Positions 34,800 to 44,121 of a stretch of 64,000 nt of DNA are shown in pieces; positions within the stretch are counted from its first letter, which is position 1, and each line of letters starts with the position of its first letter. This stretch comes from Streptomyces sp. T12. GTDB taxonomy: Bacteria; Actinomycetota; Actinomycetes; Streptomycetales; Streptomycetaceae. The stretch is from the NCBI RefSeq assembly GCF_028736035.1, contig NZ_CP117866.1, positions 496,001 to 560,000 of the forward strand. Reading direction: 5' to 3'. The notes below the pieces were generated by a model. The model was given only the letters and a program-made list of their open reading frames with translations, was not told where the DNA came from and did no database searches. The position numbers and the translations under genes were made by a program.

Positions 34800-34998
34800 T
34801 CGGAGGTGGCCGAGCGCAGACCGGGATCGCCGCCGACAACTCGGCCACCAGCCGGGTCGCGGGTACGCCGAGCACCACGGCGATCGAGAACAGTGTGTCC
34901 ACCATGGGACTGCCCGCGCCCTGCACCAGATTCGAGAGCGCCTGCTTCGCCAGCCTCGCCTGCCCGGCCAACTCCGCAAGGGACAAGCCCCGTTGCCT
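34800..34998 (-). pseudogene. XRE-type HTH regulator remnant
   Basis: On the minus strand RQRGLSLAELAGQARLAKQA then LSNLVQGAGSPMVDTLFSIA and VVLGVPATRLVAELSA forms a complete XRE-type helix-turn-helix, but no start precedes it and the following frame loses protein-like character. Probably the front part of a cupin-type XRE regulator. Confidence 0.5.
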
Positions 34999-35035
34999 AC
35001 CCCCGTGGCTCCAGGAGGCAGGGTCCTTGGTGAAC

Positions 35036-35659
35036 CTATTCCGTCAGCGTGTCCATCGCACGGTCGAGCAGTACGGCCAGGGGAACGGCGCCCCCGCAGG
35101 CCACCCAGCCCGTCGCGGCCGCATCCAGACAGGCGAGCGCGGCCCCGGAAAGCGCGTTCGGCCCGACCTCCTCCGGCTGGTCGGCGCTGACGCCCAGCCG
35201 CCGGGCGATCTCCGGCTCCAGCATCGCCTGCCAGCTCAGCTGCTTCTCGAAGTGCCGGGCGCGCAATGACGGAGTCTCCTGGAGCATGCGCAGATAGCTG
35301 AGTGTCTGCTCGGGCGCCTGCTCGTTCGCCTGCGTGAGGACGTCGAACGCCCTGCGCAGCGCCTCCCAGGGACGCTCGGTGTCAGGGCGGGCGGCGAACG
35401 CCTCCGCGATCTGACGGCCGGTCTCCTCCAAGCCCTGCAGGACCATGTCTTCTTTGGTGCCGAAGTACCGGAACAGGCTGGCACGCGACAGCCCGACCTC
35501 GCCGGCGATCTGGTCGACGGTCGTCCCGTCGAATCCCTGCTCGATGAAGAGCCGGAGCGCGACCTCGACGACTTCCTTCCGGACCGTCGCGCGCATACGC
35601 TCCCGCAGGCCGGGCGGTTTGGCTGCGGACTGGGCGGAAGTGCGGGCGGAGTCGGTCAT
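35036..35659 (-). CDS. TetR-family repressor
   Basis: 207 aa, MTDSARTSAQSAAKPPGLRE. The N-terminal HTH is KEVVEVALRLFIEQGFDGTT, VDQIAGEVGLSRASLFRYFG and TKEDMVLQGLEE. The C-terminal ligand domain (TLSYLRMLQETPSLRARHFE) matches the common TetR_C type. Its own upstream region carries a near-perfect palindrome (35686-35704) that recurs upstream of the SDR gene 1.5 kb away, so it very likely represses itself and the SDR. A small hydrophobic ligand is probable, but unidentified. Confidence 0.93.
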   Translation of the reverse strand: MTDSARTSAQSAAKPPGLRERMRATVRKEVVEVALRLFIEQGFDGTTVDQIAGEVGLSRASLFRYFGTKEDMVLQGLEETGRQIAEAFAARPDTERPWEALRRAFDVLTQANEQAPEQTLSYLRMLQETPSLRARHFEKQLSWQAMLEPEIARRLGVSADQPEEVGPNALSGAALACLDAAATGWVACGGAVPLAVLLDRAMDTLTE

Positions 35660-35685
35660 GAGTAAAGAATACAACAGCGGCTCAA

Positions 35686-35704
35686 TCTGATACTGAGCAT
35701 CAGA
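35686..35704. promoter_or_regulatory. TetR operator, site 1 (upstream of tetR gene)
   Basis: TCTGATACTGAGCATCAGA: arms TCTGATACT and TCTGATGCT (reverse complement) match at 8 of 9 positions. It sits 27 bp upstream of the TetR start and shares TGATACT-AG-ATCA with the palindrome at 37229. Confidence 0.7.
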
Positions 35705-36353
35705 AACATGGGCTCCCGGCGGCCACACCGAGGGTCCACTTGACCCGGAGGACCTGCTCGGCCGCACCCAGTCCGTCCTCGGGGACGGCAGCGCTTACGA
35801 CGGAACCCTGGGCCGCGAGCAGGGAACGTGACGGTGGCCGCAGGCCCGCTCACCGCTCCCCGGCCGGGCGGACCGGCCGCGCCGAGGTCGGCGGCGACGC
35901 CGGCACCTGCCCCGAAAAGTTGACCCTCCTCGCACCACACACCCCCGTCATGTTTTCTGCGGTCCCGCAAGGGGGCCGCTGCCCTCCGGGCCCGGCATGA
36001 CTCTGCCCCCTGTCGAGCGGATGACTCTGGGCGCGCTCGAGGGTGGGCGAACTCCACCCATCTCGTACCTATAACCCACGGATGAGGCCTGGCCCGACTG
36101 GGGTTCCGGTCGATGGTCAGGCGGCTGGACGGCCACCGGTGACAGAAGGGGAGGATGACCGCCCCGTGCCCGCCTGGCCCTTCCCGTCACCCCGACGGGA
36201 AGGGCCTACAGTGCGCCGAGGGCCGCCCGGGACACTTCGGGAGCCGCGAGTGGCCCCTGACCACCGAGCCCGCCTTCATGTCTGCGGGCTGCCGCCCGAA
36301 CCATCCACCTCGTCACGGATCGGCCCGCAGCGTCTCGCTGCCGCGCGGCGGCT
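35705..36353. other. 650-bp intergenic stretch, no supported gene
   Basis: No ORF with protein-like composition on either strand. The only clear structure is the hairpin at 36176-36206. Confidence 0.5.
36176..36206 (-). terminator. Strong hairpin downstream of the SDR gene
   Basis: GGCCCTTCCCGTC-ACCCC-GACGGGAAGGGCC is a perfect 13-bp stem with a 5-base loop. It lies about 150 bp past the SDR stop, read on the minus strand. It is the likely terminator of the SDR transcript; it could work in both directions. Confidence 0.6.
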
Positions 36354-37178
36354 TCAGGCCGCGGCGCCCTCGGCCTCGGCGGAGACCGCCGCCCACTCCT
36401 CCCAGGTCTTCAGCCGTTCGGCGTAGGCCTGGGGGACGAGGTGGAGGGGGGCGGTGCCGAAGAAGACGCGCAGGGGCGGGTTGTCGGCGTCGACGATCTT
36501 CAGCAGGGCGGGGCCGGTTGCGGTGGGGTCGCCGGACTTGACGTCGCTCCAGGCGGCGGCGACGGCGGTGCGCAGGTCGTCGTAGGCGGGCAGTTGCGTG
36601 GCGAAGGTGGCGGAGGCGCCGGCCCAGTCGGTTTCGAAGCCGCCGGGCTCGACGAGGGTGACCTTGATGCCGAAGCCGGCGACCTCCTGGGCGAGGGCCT
36701 CGGTCAGGCCTTCCAGGGCCCACTTGGAGGCGTTGTAGCCGCCCAGGTTGGGGAAGGAGACGACGCCGCCGACCGTGGAGATCTGCACGATGTGGCCGCT
36801 GCCCTGGGCCCGTAGGAGGGGCAGGGCGGCCTGGGTGACCCACAGGGCGCCGTAGAAGTTGGTCTCCATCTGGCCGCGGACCTGCTGTTCCGTCAGCTCC
36901 TCGACCGCGCCGAACAGGCCGTGTCCGGCGTTGTTGACGATCACGTCCAGGCGGCCGAAGTGCTCGTGCGCCCGCTGGACGGCCTCGAATGCGGCGGCCT
37001 TGTCGGTGACGTCCAGCTTCAGCGGCAGGACCGCCTCACCGTGGGTGGCCACCAGATCCGCCAGGGAGTCGGTGTTGCGGGCGGTGGCCGCGACCTTGTC
37101 ACCGCGCTCCAGGGCCGCCTGGACGAACTGGCGGCCGAAGCCGCGCGAGGAACCGGTGACGAACCAGATCTTGCTCAT
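36354..37178 (-). CDS. Short-chain dehydrogenase/reductase
   Basis: 274 aa, MSKIWFVTGSSRGFGRQFVQ. NAD(P) motif TGSSRGFG (8-15), NNAGHG after VIVNN, the catalytic Ser in IVQISTVGGVVSFPNLGG and YxxxK in YNASKWALEG. TARNTDSLADL after strand 2 suggests NADP(H) preference. The classical SDR type is close to uncharacterised actinobacterial oxidoreductases. The palindrome 50 bp upstream matches the one before the TetR gene, so it is probably an inducible oxidoreductase under TetR control. Intact; substrate unknown. Confidence 0.93.
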   Translation of the reverse strand: MSKIWFVTGSSRGFGRQFVQAALERGDKVAATARNTDSLADLVATHGEAVLPLKLDVTDKAAAFEAVQRAHEHFGRLDVIVNNAGHGLFGAVEELTEQQVRGQMETNFYGALWVTQAALPLLRAQGSGHIVQISTVGGVVSFPNLGGYNASKWALEGLTEALAQEVAGFGIKVTLVEPGGFETDWAGASATFATQLPAYDDLRTAVAAAWSDVKSGDPTATGPALLKIVDADNPPLRVFFGTAPLHLVPQAYAERLKTWEEWAAVSAEAEGAAA

Positions 37179-37228
37179 GAGGACACTCCCGTTCGAAACG
37201 AACTTGCAATACGAGACTCTAGGTTCTG

Positions 37229-37245
37229 TTGATACTCAGTATCAA
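37229..37245. promoter_or_regulatory. TetR operator, site 2 (upstream of SDR)
   Basis: TTGATACTCAGTATCAA is a perfect palindrome (8-bp arms, single central C), 50 bp upstream of the SDR start. The shared core with site 1 links the two genes to one TetR repressor. Confidence 0.75.
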
Positions 37246-37331
37246 GTAGTTCCTCTGTAGATTCTTGAGCATGAGTAACTCCGCACACCTTCGACACAGC
37301 TCCCGGCCAAGCCGTCGAGCCTGCGTGGCAC

Positions 37332-37878
37332 ATGCGAGCGACGGCTCAGGCAGAGGTGACCGAAGTAGCGATCCGGCTCTCGACCACCCCGCTGCTGCCC
37401 GGCATCGGCACCCTGCACGACCTGCGACGCGCTCACTCGCCGGGCTTCCGCTCCGTGCGCGTGGCCACCCACTGCACCGAGGCCGACATCTCCGCCCAGC
37501 ACATCGCCGCGGCCCGCGGGCTGGGCATGGATGTGGCGGGCTTCCTGATGATGTCCCACTGCCCGAACCCGCCGAACTGGCCCGCCAGGCCATGCTGATG
37601 GAGTCCTGCGGCGCCACTGCGTCTACGTCACCGACTCCGGGGGGGCCGCCTCACCATGGACGGCGTACGCGACCGTCTGCGCGCCTACCGCGACCTCTTC
37701 GACCCGGCCACCGGCCTCGGGATCCACGCCCACCACAACCTGGCCCTCGGCGTCGCCAACACCGCCGTCGCCGTCGAGCACGAGGTGACGCGCTTGGACG
37801 CTCCTTGGCGGGGCAGGGCGCGGGTGCCGGCAACTGCCCGCTGGAGGCGTTCATCGCGATCGCCGGCCTGATGGGTCC
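37332..37878 (+). pseudogene. 4-hydroxy-2-oxovalerate aldolase, degraded
   Basis: Three frames together give [54 protein letters not shown], then [40 protein letters not shown], and [20 protein letters not shown]. This is the DmpG/BphI-type aldolase that splits 4-hydroxy-2-oxovalerate to pyruvate and acetaldehyde at the end of catechol meta-cleavage. The N terminus with the first active-site residues, part of the middle and the C terminus are missing, and there are at least two frameshifts. It shows that a full meta pathway was once encoded here. Confidence 0.85.
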
Positions 37879-37899
37879 GCCGCCTCCAGCGCGTCGACC

Positions 37900-39514
<1,615 letters not shown>

Positions 39515-39773
39515 GCCGCACATTGTGCACCGGGCCGCCCAGCGCCTGGAAGTCGCGGAATCACTACCGACGGTCACTCTCTAGGCCGGTGCGCTTACTG
39601 CGCCGCACATGCCTTGAGGAATCCAACCGGGCCGACGCGACCACCCTCCAGCCGGGCGACCGTATCCCGAGTCGGTCACCGGCACTTTCGTCCACACCTC
39701 CCCGGCCTGGCCGGGGATATCCTCGGATAACGTCGACGGCGGCTCGTTTTCGTGGTGCGGAAGGGACGGCGCG

Positions 39774-40808
39774 ATGCCCCATTCAGCCAGGCCGACCGTC
39801 ACCCTGCGTGACGTGGCGGCGGCCGCCGGTGTGTCGGTTTCGACCGCGTCGCGAGTGCTGGGCGGCAGTTCCCGGACGGTCGCGGAGGAATACAGGCAGC
39901 GGGTCGTCTCCGCCGCGGCCGCGTTGCGCTACACCGCGGACGCCGCGGCCCGGGCGATGCGGCGCGCGAACGACTCGATCGCGGTCGTCGGCGACGATCT
40001 CACGACCCCGTCGATGGGAATGGTCGCCGCGGCGATGGAACGGCGAGCGCGCGACGCAGGTGCGTTCGTGACCGTCTCGTCGACCCACGGCACCGCCGAG
40101 CGGCAGCTCGAAACCGTCCGGTTGCAGCGTGCTCTGCGGCCGCGCGCGCTCATTCTGACCTCGAGCCGCCTCGACACGAACGCCCTCGGCGGGCGCCTGC
40201 TCGACGAGTTGCTCGGCTACGAACGCGAGGGCGGCCGGGTAGTGATCGTCGGTGACACCGACATGCCGTTCGACTCCATCAGCTTCGACAATCACGGCCC
40301 CGCGAAGGAATTGGCCACCTACGTCGCCGGGGCGGGGCACCGGCACGTGACGATCCTCGCCGGCGCGCGCGGGCAGGGGAACGTCTCGGCCCGCACCGCG
40401 GGCTTCATCGCCGGGCTCCGCGACGGCGGGGTCGAGGAGCGGCACATCCGGATCTCGCACTGCGCGGTGAGCCGCCAAGGGGGGTTCGACGCGGCGCGGC
40501 GGCTGATCGCCGAGGGGCTGGAGCCGCCCCACGCGGTTCTCGCCGCCAACGACACCATCGCCATCGGCGCGATGTCCGCCTTCCGTACTGCCGGGGTGGC
40601 GGTGCCGGACGAGGTCTCGGTGACCGGTTTCGACGACATCGAGCTCGCGATCGACGTGACACCGCGGCTGACGACCGTGTCGTTGCCGCTGGCGCAGGCA
40701 GGTGCCGAGGCGGTCCGCCTCGCGCTCGCGGACCGCACGGAAGCAGAGCATCTGATGATGCGCGGGCAGGTCGTGGTGCGCGACAGCATGGCGATCCGCG
40801 TCGTCTGA
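39774..40808 (+). CDS. LacI-family transcriptional regulator
   Basis: 344 aa, MPHSARPTVTLRDVAAAAGV. The HTH is VTLRDVAAAAGVSVSTASRV. The hinge and effector domain (DDLTTPSMGMVAAAMERRAR, VIVGDTDMPFDSISFDNHGP, VLAANDTIAIGAMSAFRTAG, EVSVTGFDDIELAIDVTPRL) are complete. It diverges from the 38444 LacI gene and shares several sequence traits with it (the FDDI-AIDV-P-LT end), so the two are related paralogues. The GH59 gene follows 264 bp downstream with a LacI-type palindrome in its promoter. Confidence 0.93.
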   Translation: MPHSARPTVTLRDVAAAAGVSVSTASRVLGGSSRTVAEEYRQRVVSAAAALRYTADAAARAMRRANDSIAVVGDDLTTPSMGMVAAAMERRARDAGAFVTVSSTHGTAERQLETVRLQRALRPRALILTSSRLDTNALGGRLLDELLGYEREGGRVVIVGDTDMPFDSISFDNHGPAKELATYVAGAGHRHVTILAGARGQGNVSARTAGFIAGLRDGGVEERHIRISHCAVSRQGGFDAARRLIAEGLEPPHAVLAANDTIAIGAMSAFRTAGVAVPDEVSVTGFDDIELAIDVTPRLTTVSLPLAQAGAEAVRLALADRTEAEHLMMRGQVVVRDSMAIRVV

Positions 40809-40904
40809 ACCGCCCTGAGCCGATCACTCCCGCCGATGTGCACAGCGCCTTCGGGCCACCAGAACCTGCCACGTCAAAGCCGCATTTTTACCCGCTGACC
40901 GACG

Positions 40905-40955
40905 CTTGACGCCTTCGATCACGGACGGGCACACTGCGCGGAATACGATTTCCCG
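40905..40955 (+). promoter_or_regulatory. GH59 promoter with LacI-type operator
   Basis: A TTGACG element (about 40909) is followed by GGGCACACTGCGC and then GGAATACGATTTCC (40940-40953), an imperfect palindrome with the central CG usual for LacI operators. The block from GGGCACAC to TTTCCC recurs almost unchanged at 43817-43843, upstream of the beta-helix gene, so both are likely controlled by the same regulator. Confidence 0.6.
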
Positions 40956-41072
40956 CTGCGAAAAGACTCCTCCACCGGGCGGGCCCCGCCTCTGCGATCC
41001 ACACGACGGCCCCCGCACCGAGTCTCAGTGCAAGCCACACCCACACCCGCACTCCCTCCCAGGAGGATCTCC

Positions 41073-43550
41073 GTGCACAACGTCATAGGACTGCCTGACA
41101 GGCACATCAGACGGTTGGCGGCCCTGGCCGCCCTGCTCATGGGACTGGCCCTGCTGACCGGCCGAGCACTGTCGCCCGCGTACGCCGCCACCAACACGGC
41201 GATCACCGTCGACGGCACCAGCGCAGGACGCACCTTCGACGGCGTCGGCGCGATCAGCGGCGGCGGTGGCAACACCCGCCTCCTGGTCGACTACCCGGCC
41301 ACCCAGCGCAACCAGATCCTGGACTACCTGTTCAAGCCCGGTTACGGCGCCGCCCTCCAGATCCTCAAGGTCGAAATCGGCGGGGACGTCAATTCCACCG
41401 ACGGCTCCGAGATCAGCTTCGAGCACACAAAGGGCGACATCGACTGCAACGCCGGCTACGAGTGGTGGGTGATGGAGCAGGCCAAGGCCCGCAACCCCGG
41501 CATCAAGCTCTTTGCCCTGGCATGGGGCGCCCCCGGCTGGATCGGCAACGGCAACTTCTACACGCAGGACGGCATCGACTACATGATCGACTGGCTGGGC
41601 TGCGCCAAGCAGCACGGCCTGACCATCGACTACATCGGCGGCCGGAACGAGAAGACGTACAGCGCCTGGTTCTACCAGACCCTGAAGTCCGCCATGGCGG
41701 CGAACGGCTACGCCTCGACCAAGCTGGTCGGCGGCGACGAGACCGTCTGGAACATCGCCACCGGCATGAAGAACAGCAGCACCCTTTACAACGCCGTGGA
41801 CGTCGCCGGCGCGCACTACCCCTGCACGTACCAGTCCGCGATGACCACCTGTTCCTCCTCCGCCGACGCCCAGTCGCTGGGCAAGCCGATCTGGGCCAGC
41901 GAGAACGGCTCGGAGAACGCCGAGACAGGGGCGGCCCCGGTCGCCCGTGCCATCAACCGCGGCTACCTCGACGCCAAGATGAGCGCGTACATCAACTGGC
42001 CCATGGTGGCCTCCGACTATCAGAACCTCTTCTTCCACGACCAGGGCCTGATCACGGCCAACCAGCCGTGGTCCGGCGCCTACAGCGTGTCTCGCACGGC
42101 CTGGTCCATCGCCCAGACCACGCAGTTCACCTCGCCCGGCTGGAAGTACCTCGACACCGCCTCCGGCTACCTCGGCGGCGACCGTGCCAACGGCAGCTAC
42201 GTCAGCTACGCGGCGCCCGACAAGAGCGCCTGGAGCACCGTCTACGAGACCCTGGACGCCACCGCGTCCCAGACGGTCACCTTCGACGTCGCCGGCGGCC
42301 TGCCCGGCGGGGCCCTGCACGTGTGGTCCACCGACCTGTCGCAGCCCGGCGGCGCCACCCCACGCATGGTGCGGGGCAGCGACCTGACCGCCGTCGGCGG
42401 CACGTACACCCTCACCCTGGAACCCGGTCGGGTCTACACCGTGACCACCACCGCCGGTCAGGGCGCCGGAACGACCACCACGCCCACCCGCAACCGGCTC
42501 TCCATGCCGTACTCGGACTCCTTCGCGGGATACAGCACCGGGCAGGAGGCGAAGTACTTCGCCTCGATGAACGGCGCCTTTCAGGCCGCCCCCTGCACCG
42601 GGGGCCGTAGCGGCCAGTGCCTGCGCCAGACCGCACCGATGAAGCCGATCATCTGGTGGGCGCCGGCCTCGAACGACGTCCAGCCCTACACCCTCATGGG
42701 CGACATCGGCTGGAGCAACTACACGGTCAGCTCCGACGTGCTGCTGGAGAAGAGCGGCAGCTCCGCCGAACTCCTCGGCCGCGTCGGCACCCAGACGAAG
42801 TTCAGCACCGGGCTGAACGCCTACCACCTGCGCCTGTCCGACACCGGAGCCTGGTCGCTGCTGAAGACCGGCACCACCGGCACCAATTCGTGGAACTGGA
42901 CCACCCTGGCAAGCGGTACCGTCACCGCGCCCGGCACGGGCACCTGGCACAAGCTGGCCCTGACCTTCCAGGACAGCACGATCACCGCCAAGATCGACGG
43001 GACCACCGTCGGCACGGTCACCGACACGAGCTATGGTGCGGGCCTGGTCGGCCTGGGCACGGCCGGCTACTACCCCGTCGAGTACTCCAACCTGTCCGTC
43101 ACCCACGAAACCGTCCCGGACCTGTCCGGTACCTACAAGATCGTCAGTGTCGGCAGCGGCAAGGCGCTCACCGCCTCCAACGGTGGAACCAGCGACGGCA
43201 CGCCCATCGTCCAGAAGACCGACCAGAACAGCGGCAGCCAGCAGTGGAGGCTGGCCTATGCCAGCGGCGGCTACCTCAGCATCACAGGTGTCACCAGCGG
43301 CAAGGCCCTCGACATCAACGCGGCTTCCACCTGGCCCGGCACCCAGTTGCAGCTGGGGACTTCCAGCGGGAGCGTCAGCCAGCAATGGCTGATCGCCCCG
43401 GCCGGCAGCGGCACCTACACCATCGAGTCCCGGTCGAACGGCTACAAGGCCGACGTGTACAAGGCGCAGACCACCGACGGCACGCCGATCGACCAGTGGT
43501 ACACCAACGGCAGCAACAACCAGCGATGGAAGCTGGTCAAGGTCTCGTGA
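41073..43550 (+). CDS. Secreted GH59 beta-galactosidase (galactocerebrosidase-like) with ricin-type lectin domain
   Basis: 825 aa. The GTG has AGGAGG nine bases upstream. A signal peptide (hydrophobic 15-30) is cleaved near AYA-A (39). The GH59 clan-A barrel starts RTFDGVGAISGGGGNTRLLV and includes LKVEIGGDVNSTDGSEISFE. The predicted acid/base is Glu193 in IGGRNEKTYS and the nucleophile is Glu277 in PIWASENGSE. A beta-sandwich with a LamG-like portion (SNYTVSSDVLLEKSGSSAEL) follows, then a C-terminal ricin-type beta-trefoil (LSGTYKIVSVGSGKALTASN, QQWRLAYASGGYLSITG, QQWLIAPAGSGTYTIESRSN). Probably releases galactose from plant arabinogalactan- or galactolipid-type glycans outside the cell. Confidence 0.9.
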   Translation: MHNVIGLPDRHIRRLAALAALLMGLALLTGRALSPAYAATNTAITVDGTSAGRTFDGVGAISGGGGNTRLLVDYPATQRNQILDYLFKPGYGAALQILKVEIGGDVNSTDGSEISFEHTKGDIDCNAGYEWWVMEQAKARNPGIKLFALAWGAPGWIGNGNFYTQDGIDYMIDWLGCAKQHGLTIDYIGGRNEKTYSAWFYQTLKSAMAANGYASTKLVGGDETVWNIATGMKNSSTLYNAVDVAGAHYPCTYQSAMTTCSSSADAQSLGKPIWASENGSENAETGAAPVARAINRGYLDAKMSAYINWPMVASDYQNLFFHDQGLITANQPWSGAYSVSRTAWSIAQTTQFTSPGWKYLDTASGYLGGDRANGSYVSYAAPDKSAWSTVYETLDATASQTVTFDVAGGLPGGALHVWSTDLSQPGGATPRMVRGSDLTAVGGTYTLTLEPGRVYTVTTTAGQGAGTTTTPTRNRLSMPYSDSFAGYSTGQEAKYFASMNGAFQAAPCTGGRSGQCLRQTAPMKPIIWWAPASNDVQPYTLMGDIGWSNYTVSSDVLLEKSGSSAELLGRVGTQTKFSTGLNAYHLRLSDTGAWSLLKTGTTGTNSWNWTTLASGTVTAPGTGTWHKLALTFQDSTITAKIDGTTVGTVTDTSYGAGLVGLGTAGYYPVEYSNLSVTHETVPDLSGTYKIVSVGSGKALTASNGGTSDGTPIVQKTDQNSGSQQWRLAYASGGYLSITGVTSGKALDINAASTWPGTQLQLGTSSGSVSQQWLIAPAGSGTYTIESRSNGYKADVYKAQTTDGTPIDQWYTNGSNNQRWKLVKVS

Positions 43551-44121
43551 CCGACTGAGCACCCGACCGATCCCATGGGCGGGGCAGGTCCCCATCGCCG
43601 GCCTCCCCGCCCATTGCGCCAGGAACCTTGAGATCGGCCTGCACTCCCGCGCCCCGCCGGGCGACGGGTACTCGAGCGGCCAGTGCGCAGCGCCGTCCGA
43701 AGCAGACCGGGCTGCCGCACGCCCGCTGTCGAATGGTGCCGTCGGCTTCCGGCAGGGCCCCCCACAGCGCTGCCGCGTTCATCTGCTCGAAACCTTGACG
43801 CACTCGAGGTCCGCTGGGCACACTGCGCGGAATACGTTTTCCCAATACGCCCGCCAGGACAAGCACGAGGCTTCCAGACGGTCGGCTTCACATCCGGGAG
43901 GGCACTGTGACACCGGTAGCAAGGCACCTGGAGCCGCCAGCGATCTCTGCCCCCGACGGGGCATGTCCGGCCGGCCCGGTTCCCATGTCGTGGGGCATCC
44001 ATCGGCGCGTCCACCGCACGGTCCCGAACTGTCCGCGCCCTGGGTCGTTAGGCGACGCCTCGACTGGAGGCGCCATGACAGGAGCCAGTACTTCACCACC
44101 GCAGACGACAAGAAGAGGACC
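43551..44121 (+). promoter_or_regulatory. Long upstream region of the beta-helix gene; copy of the GH59 promoter/operator block
   Basis: No gene is supported in this stretch. At 43797-43843 a TTGACGC element, GGGCACACTGCGC and the operator GGAATACGTTTTCC (43829-43842) repeat the GH59 promoter. Arms GGAATA/GGAAAA around CG match 5 of 6. The start codon lies about 280 bp downstream, so the 5' leader is long. Confidence 0.6.

Noticed and set aside
36007..36353. Possible small gene before the SDR terminator
   Set aside because: No frame shows conserved motifs or a ribosome site, and a strong hairpin crosses the region.
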